Source: Apodemus sylvaticus (taxonomy: Eukaryota > Chordata > Mammalia > Rodentia > Muridae). From it: a DNA stretch of 64,000 nt. The position numbers and the translations under genes were made by a program. Location: contig NC_067477.1 of NCBI RefSeq assembly GCF_947179515.1, positions 129,463,896-129,527,895 on the forward strand, read 5' to 3'. Below the pieces are notes generated by a model that searched no databases, was not told where the DNA came from, and saw nothing but the letters and a program-made list of their open reading frames with translations. This document shows, piece by piece, positions 1 through 11,849 of the stretch (within the stretch, counting starts at the first letter, position 1; each line of letters begins with the position of its first letter).

Positions 1-2797
1 GGGCAGATCAGGGCAGTCCTTTAGATTGTCATGGATCACACTATGAACATGTCTGACTGCTGTGGTCATGGGCTTGGCTGTCTAACAGGACAATGGCCCC
101 AAGCCTCACTTTCTTCATTCCTCCAACAATGAAAACCTAACCACGATGTTCACCTTGCAAGATAGTCACAGGGAATGATGAGCTGATGTTGGTTAGGCAC
201 ACAGGGCACAGTCATTTAGACATCTTTGATGCTCAGTACATACTGCCTCTTGCTGCTCTTCTGAGATTTTACTTATTCATAAAATAGAGCACAGAAAATG
301 GAATGAAGTAGAGAGAATAAAAGAGTTCACAGTCTCTTGTGACTGGGTTGCACAGTGCTGACCATGGACTCAGAAAGAAGATTCTCTAATAAGCAGATTC
401 TGAGCCTCTCACATCACTGTCTCCCCCCAGTACTTTGGCAGGGGCTCTTGCTACAGACCACAACATATCACAATTAAACCAGATCCCAACTATATCCCTA
501 GGGCCAGGCATTTAGAACCACAGTCCAGGCTACTTTTACCCATGAAATTGTGAGACTATGTCTTATGCATTTCTTAATGGAAATCTTATTCCCATGAGAA
601 CAAATGAAATGCTTTCTGAGGCCTGTCACTGAAGGTAAAGTTATTTACAAAAAGAGGAAAATTATGATAAGCCCATCTCAATGCAGGAAAGATTCGACAG
701 CTTACTACTAGACTTTGATAATGAGAACTGTTTACAATAATCATAGTCAACTCTAGACTTTCATCTACAAATATGAACAGAGAAGCATAACCCTACAGAC
801 TGGAAGCTGATGCCATAGCTATATATGGTCACAGAAGACCTAAGGGGAAAGAAAAAGAGAGGGAGAGAAAACCCAGATGATATGTCTCCTTATTTGTGAG
901 TATGTTCTACTGTGGGGATCTTGGCAAATTTTACAAGGAATAACCATTAATCAGCTTTACTGTAGTGCTTGTAACACTTTCCATTGCTAGAAGCCGCACA
1001 CGCCTGCCTCTCCCTTTGGGAAACCTCATTGTTTGTCATGTTGAAGGTTTTTCTCCATAGAAAGCCCCGCTAGACACACATCAAAGACAGCTGGCTTCTA
1101 TATTCTGTGGGCTTCACTGCCCCAGAGGGCAGGAGCCCTCCTTTTCACTTGTGACTCACTTCAAGAGCACTGCCTCTTTCCTCTTTCCCTCCTCTTTCTA
1201 CCTCCCCTGGCCTTCTGGCTACACAGGCTGTTTCTGGAAAGTGCTGGAGCATGTTTAAGAGTTGCTACTCTGTCTTGCATCTTTCCCCCACAGTGAGTCT
1301 GGGATCCAGGGCTCTTGCTGCAGAGACTTCCTCCTTGTAGCTAATACACTATTGTTTAGAGGCTCAGATTGTCTTGCTTGCTTCATTTCCCCAGTGTGAC
1401 AATGGAAAGTCATTATCTCTGGTTTTGATCTTAACATAGGAAGGGAGAGCAAATTGCCTCATCTAATGGTGAACGGAAGGAAAACCCCTGGTGGTTTGTG
1501 GAGAGAGGTGCTGAGGGATTGCAAAGGGGAAAAAATGGATCCTTTCAAAATACCAATAGCAGTCTCACAGGACACAGTTACAAGGCCAACTCAGGGGGAC
1601 AAAGCTAAACAGTGTTGCCAACTATAAATTGAACATGGCCATGCCAAAGTGCCAAACTGTTGTTAGACAGTAGTCACGTTTGCCTGGAAAGGTCTCAGGT
1701 TAAGTTGTGATTATTATATTCTTGCTCTGTTATTATTATATTAACAGTGAGCTTATCAAAAGGTAAGTGTCCCCTGTGACATGACTGTTTCAGCAGACCT
1801 GATACTGGCCTTTTACTCATGAAAAAGTTACTATGGATGATTTACAGGTAAGAGCACCTCTGTGTGGGTCAATCTAGGCAAAATAAGGCCCAATCAAAAC
1901 ACACCATCAGTTGTGTATAAATCTCTCATTCTCAAAGCTCCAGCCTGTAACTCAATGTCAGTAAGAACAATGCCATAAATAACTAATAATACGTCATAGT
2001 CACTCTGCGTTTTCCTCTCCTAAAGTGACCTCAAGACAAACTTGCATTTGGGCAATGGGATCCCGATCTCTTAGCAATGTTTATTTTAAGCTAAATGAAA
2101 TTGTAAGCTGTTTTGCTGATATCATCTACATTGCCCAATAGTCCAAGGGAAATGTGTCACTTTATCATGTTTACAGAGAAAGAAAAAGAAAGCTTAGAAA
2201 GCCAGAGTAACAAACCAAAACTACCCAAGAAGGTCTAGAACCCAGGATTCCTATTTCTCTTGTCCACTTATAGACGAAATTCGCTTAGTTTATTAACAAA
2301 ATTTAAGAGACAAGATCCATAAGCATTTAGTTTGAGGACGTAGACTCCATCAGTATGCCGACCCTTTCCACGCTCCCACCCCCACTGCTTGTCTCCTGAT
2401 ACCCGAGAAGGATGCTGGCACTTGCATATAGGCATCCTTCCAAATGAGAGCACATCAGAGGAATGGAAGCTAACTTGGCAGAGCAAATTAATTCATGTAC
2501 TTGCACCTAGAAGCTTCAGAGGACAGTATCAATCTGTTTAGAGGCAGATCTGCTGTCTCAGCCAGTGAGAAGCACACAGCACCTTGAAGTCATCCTCCAT
2601 ATTTGGGGCATCCACTAGTCTACAAGAGATTCCAAACAACCACCCATTAAGTTAAGGAGCTGAAAATGACCATTATGGATGAGAGTCATACAGACAGGAA
2701 GAGTGTCACCGATAGCTCAGGTGTATAGGGAAATTTTAAAGAAAGAGTAGAATGTATATGTAATATTTGCATATACAAAAGGCATAAGGCTGTATAG
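1..2797. other. Intronic sequence, no recognisable feature
   Basis: I see no gene, RNA gene or clear interspersed repeat here. The open frames near 1255..1452 and 2268..2486 are short and have no family signature. Confidence 0.5.
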
Positions 2798-2798
2798 G

Positions 2799-2815
2799 AT
2801 ATATATATATATACA

Positions 2816-2851
<36 letters not shown>
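2799..2851. repeat. Compound (TA)n-(TG)n microsatellite
   Basis: A short TA run (2799..2813) is followed by an uninterrupted TG run (2818..2851). Confidence 0.95.
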
Positions 2852-2852
<1 letters not shown>

Positions 2853-3193
2853 TTTAGATAGTAAAGTTTGTCATTATGGGATGTACTACCAGAGACACAC
2901 CACAAGAGAATCAAGCTGGCCATGGCTAGGCTCGTAGAAAGAAGATCTGGGCAAATAAAACTTTTACAAAACATTATAACCCAGACCCAGCCTCTGGTGA
3001 TCTGGTCAACCAAAATGAAAAGGGAAAGAATAAAAAGACTAAGCATCCCCACTTGGCTTACGGACCTGTGGAGAAACTGCTGTCCATATAATGGTAGCAT
3101 TCACTCAATGGCGCTATAAAAGATCAGAGACGACACTTGTCCAAGGAGGCATTGTTTCAAAGCTGAAGCCATAAATATGCCAGTGGGACTTCG

Positions 3194-3330
3194 TCCTTCC
3201 TTCCTTCCTTCCTTCCTTCCTTCCTTCCTTCCTTCCTTCCTTCCTTCCTTCCTTCCTTCCTTCCTTCCTTCCTCCCTCCCTCCTTCATTCCTCCTTTCCT
3301 CCTTTCCTTTTTTTTCCTTCCTTTCTTTTT
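3194..3330. repeat. (TTCC)n tetranucleotide array with decayed pyrimidine tail
   Basis: About 80 bp of near-perfect TTCC units is followed by CTCC/TTTCC variants, all pyrimidine on the plus strand. It translates as a Phe-Leu-Pro-Ser repeat, which is not a protein. Confidence 0.97.
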
Positions 3331-3414
3331 TAAAAGAACATCATTATCTCTTTGTTGATAATTTCATCTTTCTTACATACCAGGCCTATCTTTCATAAAG
3401 ATAAGAGAGCAAGG

Positions 3415-3640
3415 TAATTCATTTCACAGCAATAAATCTTCCAAGGAGTACGCTCTACCTTTGGCTGCTTGATAATGAATGTAATCAGTTGGGAGAGCAG
3501 CCCTGTCATTACGGATTAATCACCAAAGCTTCTGTTTTGGTAAGTTAATTGATGCTGTGCTTGCAGCTGGTGATGGTCACAAGGCACATTTGATATTGTA
3601 AAGAAATTTAGAGACAGGGGGAATGCTCAATCAGTTAATT
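3415..3640. promoter_or_regulatory. Candidate conserved non-coding element (homeodomain-type motifs)
   Basis: This is repeat-free sequence beside the TTCC array, with a dense set of TAAT-core motifs: AATGTAATCAG, GGATTAATCA containing the palindrome GATTAATC (3514..3521), AGTTAATTGAT and AGTTAATTAAG. Motif clustering in unique sequence is what I see. Conservation and enhancer activity are inference. Confidence 0.3.
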
Positions 3641-4262
3641 AAGAGGCCTAAGACACAGCAAACCAGCGAACCCCAGAAAACCTAAGGGAGCCATAGAACT
3701 GTATATACTTGGATGACAGTGCTTTAGCTGGAATTTATTCAAGCTAGAATAGACTCAAAATATTGAAGCCATGGTCTTGCAACTGGTTTGTTTTCTTTTC
3801 AGGTCCACTAGGGAATTTACTATAGATAGACTTAAAAATATTCCATTATAGTGTGTTTCATTTTTAAGAGTAATATATTAAGTAAATAAAGCATCTTCTT
3901 AGGCCTTTGTAAATTCCCATGAGATGTGGTGCTGCTGATAGATCAGTATGATCAGCACTGATTCATATCTAGATAGCTCCAGTTATGCCACAAGTTTTAG
4001 CTAGCAGAGATGACTCCAGGATTTTAAAAATCTATTAATGTTATCAGGCTAAATTGAATGTGTAACAGAAATCCATAGTAAAACCTTAAGGGCTCACCCT
4101 AGTATTTGCTATTAGGAAAGAGCTTAAGTTTTTTGATAAAGTGTTTCAAATTGGTTTATGTAACTCAATTCATAAGATCTGGAATTAGTGCCATGCAAAA
4201 GTTGCATTTAGTACTCTTAACTTGGTTAGTGCTTTGTAGTTTATAAAACATCCTGTGTTTTA
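3641..4262. other. Intronic sequence, nothing recognised
   Basis: AT-rich single-copy-looking sequence without repeats or coding signal. Confidence 0.5.
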
Positions 4263-4264
4263 TC

Positions 4265-4326
4265 TCCATAGTAAAACAAACAAAATAACACAACAACAAC
4301 AAAAACAAAAACAACAACAAAACACA
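4265..4326. repeat. A-rich (AAC/AAAAC)n tract
   Basis: Irregular AAC and AAAAC units, possibly the decayed tail of an old retroposon. No body upstream or downstream could be identified. Confidence 0.8.
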
Positions 4327-6066
4327 AGGCATAAAACAAGTATTTTTGTACCCGTTTTCCATATAATCAAACTTGAAGTTTGGTGAAGTCACAGTCCACA
4401 CTGATAGATAGCAGGAGTTAGACTTAACTATGTCCTGAGGATGCCAGATTTTTGAACCTACAAACCACTCACAAAACAGTCTTAAGTAGAAGGAAATGGG
4501 TCTTAAGAACCACCAGGGTTCTTAAGTGTTCCAGGTATGAAACATTATTATATCATTCATCTTTACATTCATACATTACATATCATTCATGTGTGGTGAA
4601 TGTATGGCTTGTTCCATAATTTTTCATGTGATTCTGAAGTCCTCACAAAAAATTTCACAAAGAAAAAGAAAAAAATCTGAGGTCATGACATAGATAAAGA
4701 AAGTTATTGAGGCTTTTTTTTTTCAGCAATTGCTAATTATACAACAAAAGTAGGTAGTCCTAGCCCTACTTGATGCATACTTCATTATTCTAAAATAAAG
4801 TAACTATGGCAAGTGATGAGTGACTTAATTATTTTATCACTCTTCTCACATGAGTTCTGTAATTAGAGTTATTAGGATTTCCCGAGTAAACAAATGTCTG
4901 CATCATTTCTATGTGGGCTTTGCACTATCCTAATAACCAAGAAACTACTGACCTGGCTCTGGCTATGCCTGGCCTCTCTGCTATTATAAAATGAGGGTTA
5001 CCAGGTGTCCTACTTCTTTAGGGAATGTGCTACTTTTGAATAAATCATGCTGCTTCCTGGACCCAAAGTAGGGCAGAGACGGTGAATCTTTTCCTGTAGC
5101 ATGCCAGACTCAGCTTTAACTTGCAGACTTTCTATGTTGTCCAACATCTGAGTTTGAAGTTCTTTCCAGAATGAAGACACTCAGAGTCCATCAAATTCCA
5201 TGAACCTCTTCATTTTCTATAGCATAATGTGATCATAGAGAAAAAAAATGTCCACCTGCCAAGTGCTACATGGAATAAAGTTAACTGACAGATATGTGCA
5301 AAAGTCACCACTTTCTGGAGAGCCTTCCACAGTCTCCCACATCCTCTGACCCTGCCTCAACCCATGGTTGAAGTCATGTTTTTATTCCTTTCTCTCTTCT
5401 GTTTTTATTTCCCTTTGTATTTATCCTGAATGTAGCAGCCACCTAACTTCTTAGGACACACCAAAAGGATAAATTTCAGTGTCCTCCTCTTCAGACTTGT
5501 CTTCCTGCGTCTGAATCCCAATGCCCATGGTCTTAGAAGGCATCTCTCCTTTTCAGTTGTCAAAATTCTATTTACCTTACTAAATCTGGGTCAAATGTCC
5601 TTTATCCTATCCCATTCTTGCTTCTATGTTATCAGTACCATATGGTATATTTTATCAATTAGGGAATCACAATTTCATAGATCTATTATCTTCATGAGAC
5701 TGGATTCTTGAAGGTCTGATGTCCTAAAATGGCAGGTGGTGTGTTTTCAATAAGATTTGCCAGGAAGAGCCCTCCTTCCAGTATCAACTTACTGAGGTCT
5801 ATAGGCTGAACTTAGGTGAACTTGTCTTTGGTCCCTGAGATGGATGTACCTAGAAGCTGGTGCGCCAGTAACTCTGTTCTGTTAAAGTGCAAAGTTGCTA
5901 AAAGTAGCTATATTTATTTCTAAATCTCTTTATGCCATTATTGTTGCTATAATTACATGATTTTATTTAATATTATATGAATCAATGATTCAGTAGGCAT
6001 CCTCCCAAGGACCTATCTTAAAATCAACTGCTTGGCAAATAAAGGTGCCTAAACACATAATGATTG
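4327..6066. other. Intronic sequence, nothing recognised
   Basis: AT-rich sequence with short A runs only. No SINE, LINE or coding signature was found by eye. Confidence 0.45.
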
Positions 6067-6068
<2 letters not shown>

Positions 6069-6123
<55 letters not shown>

Positions 6124-6146
6124 GTAAGTATACATATATATATATG

Positions 6147-6208
<62 letters not shown>
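6069..6208. repeat. Compound (TA)n / (GA)n microsatellite
   Basis: About 52 bp of pure TA (6069..6121), a short spacer with ACATATATATAT, then about 60 bp of pure GA (6149..6208). ORFs crossing it on both strands are repeat translations (Tyr-Ile, Ser-Leu, Arg-Glu). Confidence 0.98.
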
Positions 6209-6213
<5 letters not shown>

Positions 6214-6396
6214 TGGGGAATAAATGACCCTTTGGTTCAAGGTGAAGGCCTCTGTATAAAACCTGAGCTTTGCTTTGGTTAAATATCTGATTGGCAAGTA
6301 GCCTAAAGCTTTTCACATATTTAACCTTTCCAAAGAACAAGTGCATGAAACATAAATCCTGCACTTTATGGATAAAGAGTAAGTGTACACATGATT

Positions 6397-6522
6397 TTAT
6401 TAAAGAGACAGGGCCTTAAACTATCACCCCCATTGGCCTAGAACTCACACCATGGCCCAGGCTAGCCTTAAACTCCTATCCTCCATCCTCAGCCTTCCCA
6501 GTGCTACAATTAGAGTCGTAGC
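6397..6522 (-). mobile_element. Old B1-type SINE (7SL-derived), degraded
   Basis: Read on the minus strand this gives the B1 order: a CCAGCACTGGGAAGG-like start, a GGCTAGCCTGGGC box, a GTTCTAGGCC-like segment and an A-rich 3' end. Divergence is high, which suggests an early B1/PB1 copy. Confidence 0.65.
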
Positions 6523-6524
6523 TT

Positions 6525-8357
6525 TTAAAATAAATTTAAAAAGTGAGATGAGGCCAAAGGCTATGCTGTCCCCTTGTCCTGGAAATGTGTTTTACTAATA
6601 GTATTGTTTTCTATAGTTGAAATGTCATGAAGATGTGAAAGAGAAAAGAGTTACATTTTAATCAAAAGTTTTCATCAATATTTGTAAGAAAGCATGACCC
6701 TTAATTTATTTAATGACTATGGTTATATTCCACTGTTGGAGGTTAATGGACAAGTTATCCAGTTTTCTTTTGTTGCTCTGTGAGCCTTGTCATCTGACAT
6801 GTCTGTCAAATGCCACAAACAAAGGAGACTTTCATCTCTGTTGACTTCTCTGCTGTCAGTGTGGGTACTTTTACCATGGCAGATCATTGCAGGGCAAATA
6901 ATTGTCTTTAAATTTTCCTGTGATGGACCAGTTAAAGACAATAAAAGTTGAAATCTTTTAGGTAACATATCTTAAAATACAAGGGGATAAAAATATATGC
7001 AGGCTATAAAAGGCTACAGCAAAAATTGAAGCTATCCAGACTGACTAGTTGATTAGAAATAAGAATGTTCCAGAGATCTACCATAATTTCACTGGTCTTA
7101 AGGATCAATCCTCTCTGTATCTTTCTTTTGGTAAATTTTAATGGAGCTACTTACCCCACAGCACTTTTACTATCAGGGTCTACCACATCAGGGGAGTGTT
7201 CTTTTCTCTGTGTGTGGCTTTCTGTATGAAAATGCCTATAGTTTAGTACTGGTATTATGATAAAAGAAAAAAAGAAATAAACAAAACAGACCTTTTAAAA
7301 ACTGTCTGACGTGTTTAAGGTTTGAATACTTTCCTACAATTTTTTTAAAATGTGAAATGAATCCAATTAGCACACTTCATAGCTACACTACCCAAGGGAA
7401 TTTCATTGTTGCATATTAGTTCTTTCTAATTTTACTCTTTATTGTATAAAGGGCATTAGAGAAGCCATGGGTAGATTTTTATGATACAGACAGTTATGAG
7501 AATTATGCCAAAGAGGACTATTCCCAGCAAGGTATGAATTTCTGATACTTAAAAACCAGTTGAGTCTGAAGGACTACTATGTGAGGGAATTAATGATGTT
7601 AACCATTAACCAATAATTGGTTAACCAGATAACCAATCCAGCTTAATGACAGACCTTATAGGAATAGACCTCCTATGTAGAGCTCTGAAAAGCATCTCAG
7701 AGTGACATGTCTAAATTGTGAATGAATGTCACATGACCCCAATTCAGATGGTGTTACTATGGAAAATGGTCCACTCTGGGACAAGCTTATAAATATACAT
7801 CCCACTAATGAACAGAGCCACTTGGGAGTCACTGTGGGTTGCTCAGGTGGTTAGAACATTACATTTTAGGACATACTTATATGCATAAAATGCTTAAACT
7901 TGAACCTTTAAAAAAAAAACGTTAGAAATTATAGGAATGTAACAAACAAAGTGTGTTTCTTGTTCCATAGTTGTTTCTGATCACATATTTCTTAGATAAT
8001 GGTAATTCTTGAAGAATGTCTTTTCATTATTGATTTACTTACGTACTTGCTTATTTGAGACCTATGTACTGCTGAGGAAGTCTCTGGGTTTTTTTTTTTT
8101 ATTGCATGCTTTCTTTTCCTAAATTTCTTGATTTATTTAAAAAGCATATGATATGCTAAGAAGCAAGCGAGCAACCCTTTTTCACTGAACTACAATGCAA
8201 ACAAAACAAAACAAACAAAAATCCAAACAACAAAACAACAGAAAAACTTTCAAATACATTGTCTATTGTTAGTTTTAATAACCAATGTGTGTGGGAAAAA
8301 GTGAAAATTGTGAAATGTTTCAAATACATACCTTCAGAACAAGGGCATATTACCTAA
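6525..8357. other. Intronic sequence; one small palindrome
   Basis: No repeat family or gene was recognised. It contains a 19-bp palindrome TTAACCAAT-A-ATTGGTTAA at 7606..7624 and an AAAC-rich tract near 8198..8245. Confidence 0.5.
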
Positions 8358-8592
8358 AACTGGTTCTCAACCTGTAGGTCACTACCCCTTTGGGGAGTCA
8401 AAATAACCTTTCATAGTTGTCATCTAAGACCATTAGAATATACAGATATTTTCATTACAATTTATAGCAGTAACAAAATTACACTTATGAAGTAACAATG
8501 AAATAATTTTCTGGTTGTGGAGGTGGGGTTCAGCACTGCATGTGGGATTGCAACAAGAATCACAGAATTGGATGATGGTTGAGAACTGCTGC
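8358..8592. mobile_element. URR1-like hAT (Charlie-type) non-autonomous DNA element
   Basis: It begins TGGTTCTCAACCTGTAGGTC, continues through CACTACCCCTTTGGGGAGTC, and has the internal run of ATTACA...AGCAGTAACAAAATTAC and ATGAAGTAACAATGAAA typical of rodent URR1. It ends GGTTGAGAACT. The terminal inverted repeats at 8362..8372 and 8577..8587 match in 10 of 11 positions. Too short to encode a transposase. Confidence 0.8.
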
Positions 8593-8634
8593 TCTGAAGC
8601 AGTAAGAGTAAAATCAGAACTGAAGGTGCATCTA

Positions 8635-8700
8635 ATTGGTGAGGCCCTAGCCTAGTAGGTGCAAGGACCTAGGTTTGATCCTTAGCACTGCAATTCTGAT
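8635..8700 (+). mobile_element. ID-like SINE fragment
   Basis: It resembles the tRNA-Ala-derived ID sequence: GTGAGGCCCTAGCCTAGTAGGTGCAAGGACC followed by a B-box-like AGGTTTGATCCTTAGCACTG. There is no clear A tail directly after it. Confidence 0.5.
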
Positions 8701-8759
8701 TAGCTGGTTAATTTGCTTAAAATGAAAACAAAATCAGGTAAGAAAGTTGTGCACGCCTG

Positions 8760-8908
8760 GTGACCACGGAACCAGGAGAGGGCATCAGATCTCTTGGAAC
8801 TGAAGTGACAGATGGTTTAAGCCACCATAATGGGTCCTGGAAGTCAATCCACATCACTCTTGAGAGCAGTAAGTATCCTTAGCCAATGAGACAGCTCCTA
8901 AGGCCCCT
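8760..8908 (-). mobile_element. B3/B2-type SINE, degraded
   Basis: On the plus strand it reads AGAGGGCATCAGATCTC, then GATGGTTTAAGCCACCAT, GAAGTCAATCCACATC, GAGAGCAGTAAG and TTAGCCAATGAGACAGCTCC. This is the reverse complement of a B2/B3 body, with its tRNA-derived head at about 8900. Confidence 0.7.
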
Positions 8909-9688
8909 ATTTTTATTTGTTTTGGTAACTCTGACTTGAAAGCAAAATGGCTTTGAAGAAATCCCTTTTTTTTTTATTAGTTGGAAGCAGAAGCTGATGC
9001 TGGTGAGGCACCAGGGGATTTGAGTGAATAGCAATGTGTGTCCTTTGAATAACGTGAGGTAGGAAATTCAAAATATATTTCTAGGAGCTGTGATATGTGG
9101 TCTTGAAAGAACCTGGTTGTTATGGTTGTTGGTAATTAGTACCTCATAGGCATTTTTTTCCTATATATTCCAAGGGGCATATTAGGTAGAACCATGCGGA
9201 ATTTGACACAAACCATAAATATCCTCTGTAAATTCCCAAGGATTTTTAATAGTACTCTGGGTCTTGTGTTCTTTACTTCTCAAAGTCTGTACTTCAAAGT
9301 CCTATGGGACTCAGAGTGGCCCTGAGCAATAGTATTATCCCCCCACATTTCCTTAAAACTATCCTCCCTCGACACACAGCACAGCAACCTAGGGAAACTC
9401 GGTGATGACTAAAGCCACAGGTGCTCCCTTGTCTGTGGTAAAATGAATTCAGGTAGAAAGAGGCTTAGTCAGATGGCACTGTGACCAACATCCAGGCCAC
9501 ATTCTGAAGAAGAGCCCTCCCTGTCATGTCACTGGTCATATGCTATCAGTATCATCCTGGTGGCAATGTCACCACACGAAGCCGATCTCAGCTCTCTGAT
9601 CAAGTTCAAGCTCCTCTCCTTTCACCCAGTCCTCCAACGAAGGCAGCAAAAGGCTACTGTCCGAGGACCGAGGCTGGCACCTGAGGAC
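8909..9688. other. Intronic sequence, nothing recognised
   Basis: No repeat or coding signature was seen. Confidence 0.4.
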
Positions 9689-9689
9689 C

Positions 9690-9696
9690 TTTTATT

Positions 9697-9739
<43 letters not shown>
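9690..9739. repeat. (TTTA)n array
   Basis: About twelve TTTA units on the plus strand. On the minus strand it is TAAA, probably tail-derived expansion next to the neighbouring minus-strand L1. Confidence 0.95.
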
Positions 9740-9774
9740 GTGACTCTGCACATTCTCAAGAAATGTGCTTTGAT

Positions 9775-10105
9775 ATTTATTTATTTATATTCAATGTATT
9801 TTTATTTACATTTCAAATGATTTCCCCCTTTCTGGCCCCCCACTCCCCGAAGTCCCATAAGCCCTCTTCCCTCCCCCCACCCCAGTTCTCCCATCCACCC
9901 CTTCCCACTTCCCTGTTCTGGTTTTGCCCTATACTGCTACACTGAGTCTTTCCAGAAGCAGGGGCCACTCCTCTGTTCTTCTTGTACATCATTTGATGTG
10001 TGGATTATGCTTTGGGTATTCCAATTTTCTAGGCTAATATCCACTTGATAGTGAGTATATACCATGATTAATCTTTTGAGACTGGGTTACCTCACTTAAC
10101 TTTTA
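9775..10105 (-). mobile_element. LINE-1 3' end (3' UTR fragment)
   Basis: On the minus strand it reads GTAACCCAGTCTCAAAAGATTAATCATGG, then the segment about GATATTAGCCTAGAAAATTGG, ACACATCAAATGATGTACAAG, GGCCCCTGCTTCTGG and GCTTATGGGACTTCGG. It ends GAAATCATTTGAAATGTAAATAAAAA. This is the 3' UTR of a relatively young murine L1 type, 5'-truncated with no ORF2. The A/T-rich end at 9775..9812 is the 3' end. Confidence 0.85.
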
Positions 10106-10109
10106 TTAT

Positions 10110-11685
10110 TGCAACTTTTATCACACTTCCAGATGAAAGAAATCAAGAGGACGTTTTATATATACCTTATACCTGCAAACTGCTAAAAACAGAACAGAAT
10201 GGCCAAGAGTTATGTCTATCAATTAAAGTCCCCTCAAAAGATATAGTTGCCCTGGTAGTTTTGGGACCCAAAAGAGCTTAGGCTTATTTGTTAGTAGCAT
10301 AGTCAAAGGAAGTGACAGCTTATCATATCATGTGTTGCTGGACATAGCAGTCTGTCATCAACAGCCACAAGCAAGTCCTAATGTCTGGGGGTCAATCAAA
10401 TTTGCTTTATTTAGGCTTATGATAAGATGTCTAAAACCCCCTGGCTTTCCAACATTTTGTGAAGTGCAGTCCTTTTGATTTCCATATTGCTACTTGTTCA
10501 TTGATAATGAAATAACAGCAATCACAGTACTGGCATACAATGGATAGAGGGCAAGGAAGGCGATGGGTTAGGGTGTGGGGATAAAGACAGGGTTGGGGGC
10601 ATTAACACTCACATCTCAGAGTTATTACATTAATTTATGCTGGGTTTGCTTATCCTTATCCCTGGTGGATTTCTTTCCTTGTGTGGTAAAAATATTAACA
10701 AGCCCCTTAATGCCCTGTTGTGCTTTGGGATATGGCTTAGGAATGCACATTAAGAAACCTAGAGTATTTACTTGTGGTTATTTCATACAGCATTACAGTG
10801 CAGCAAAATCTCACAAATAAAATTTGTAAGATGATTTATGGGATCAAGAGAGGGATGACTGTGCACCAAATGTTTATCTGTCCTCTTTTAGCTCAATGTG
10901 TTTCCAGAGCAGTACTGAAATCTGTGCAAACATTTGTAGTAAAGGATTAGTATATTCTTATTTCCATTATGAAATCTTAATTCTGAGTGTAGTATTAAAT
11001 TTGCCAATGTCCTCCAAAATTCCATATGACTGTATATGAAAATGTTCTCTGAGAAAAAAATAAGAATCATAACTAAATAAGGTAAAGAAAAGACGTTAAG
11101 CAATGCTACCCCTCCAATCCATGATGAGCTTCTTGGCAACAGTTGTATATCACAATAGAGAAAAGCCTAATTGATATAATAGGACTCGTCACAAAATAAC
11201 ATATGTTATGCGAATTGGCTAAACCATGTTCACTGGTACAACCTGACCAACAGAAAATTCCAATTCTATACTTGCGCATGTACTGTGTGTGTGTGTGTGT
11301 GTGTATGCATGTACTATACTCTTATCATCAGGATAGGCAATAGCGAATAACCACAACAGAAGCTTGCAGCACATGACTAGGGTGTACTAAACTACTAGCA
11401 TTATGCCAGGAGGGATGTGACTCTTAGATTATATGCAGTGATGACAAGGAGAATCTGCGTTGCTGCAGTTTAGAGGATACTCCTGGCATTTAATGAATAA
11501 GGTCCAAGAATTCTGATAAATCACCTATGAAGCCCCACATCCACAGTACGTGCTGAGAAATCTGCCCTGTACTTTGAAATCAGGACAGACAATAGCACTG
11601 TAACATGCTGTAAAAATAGATACTTCCGAATACTAACATGTCATGGGGGTAGTGAAATTGAATTTATTTTCAAATGGTATCAGGT
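10110..11685. other. Intronic sequence; short TG run
   Basis: Only a short (GT)n at 11283..11305 stands out. Confidence 0.45.
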
Positions 11686-11689
11686 ATTG

Positions 11690-11845
11690 TAAGGCACACC
11701 TTGAATACCATAATTTTGGAGGCAGGGGCAGGCAGAGCTCTGTGAGTTTGAGGCCTAGTCTGCATAGCCAGTTCAAGGCCAGGGTTACATGGTAAGACTG
11801 TCTGAAAAACCCAATTATAAAACGAAAACCAAGGACAAAATCAAA
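11690..11845 (+). mobile_element. B1 SINE, degraded
   Basis: It contains GGAGGCAGGGGCAGGCAG, CTCTGTGAGTTTGAGGCC, AGTCTGCATAGCCAGTTCAAGGCCAGG and an A-rich tail after CTGTCTGAAAAACC, in normal B1 order on the plus strand. The head (A box) is poorly preserved. Confidence 0.8.
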
Positions 11846-11849
11846 ATGT

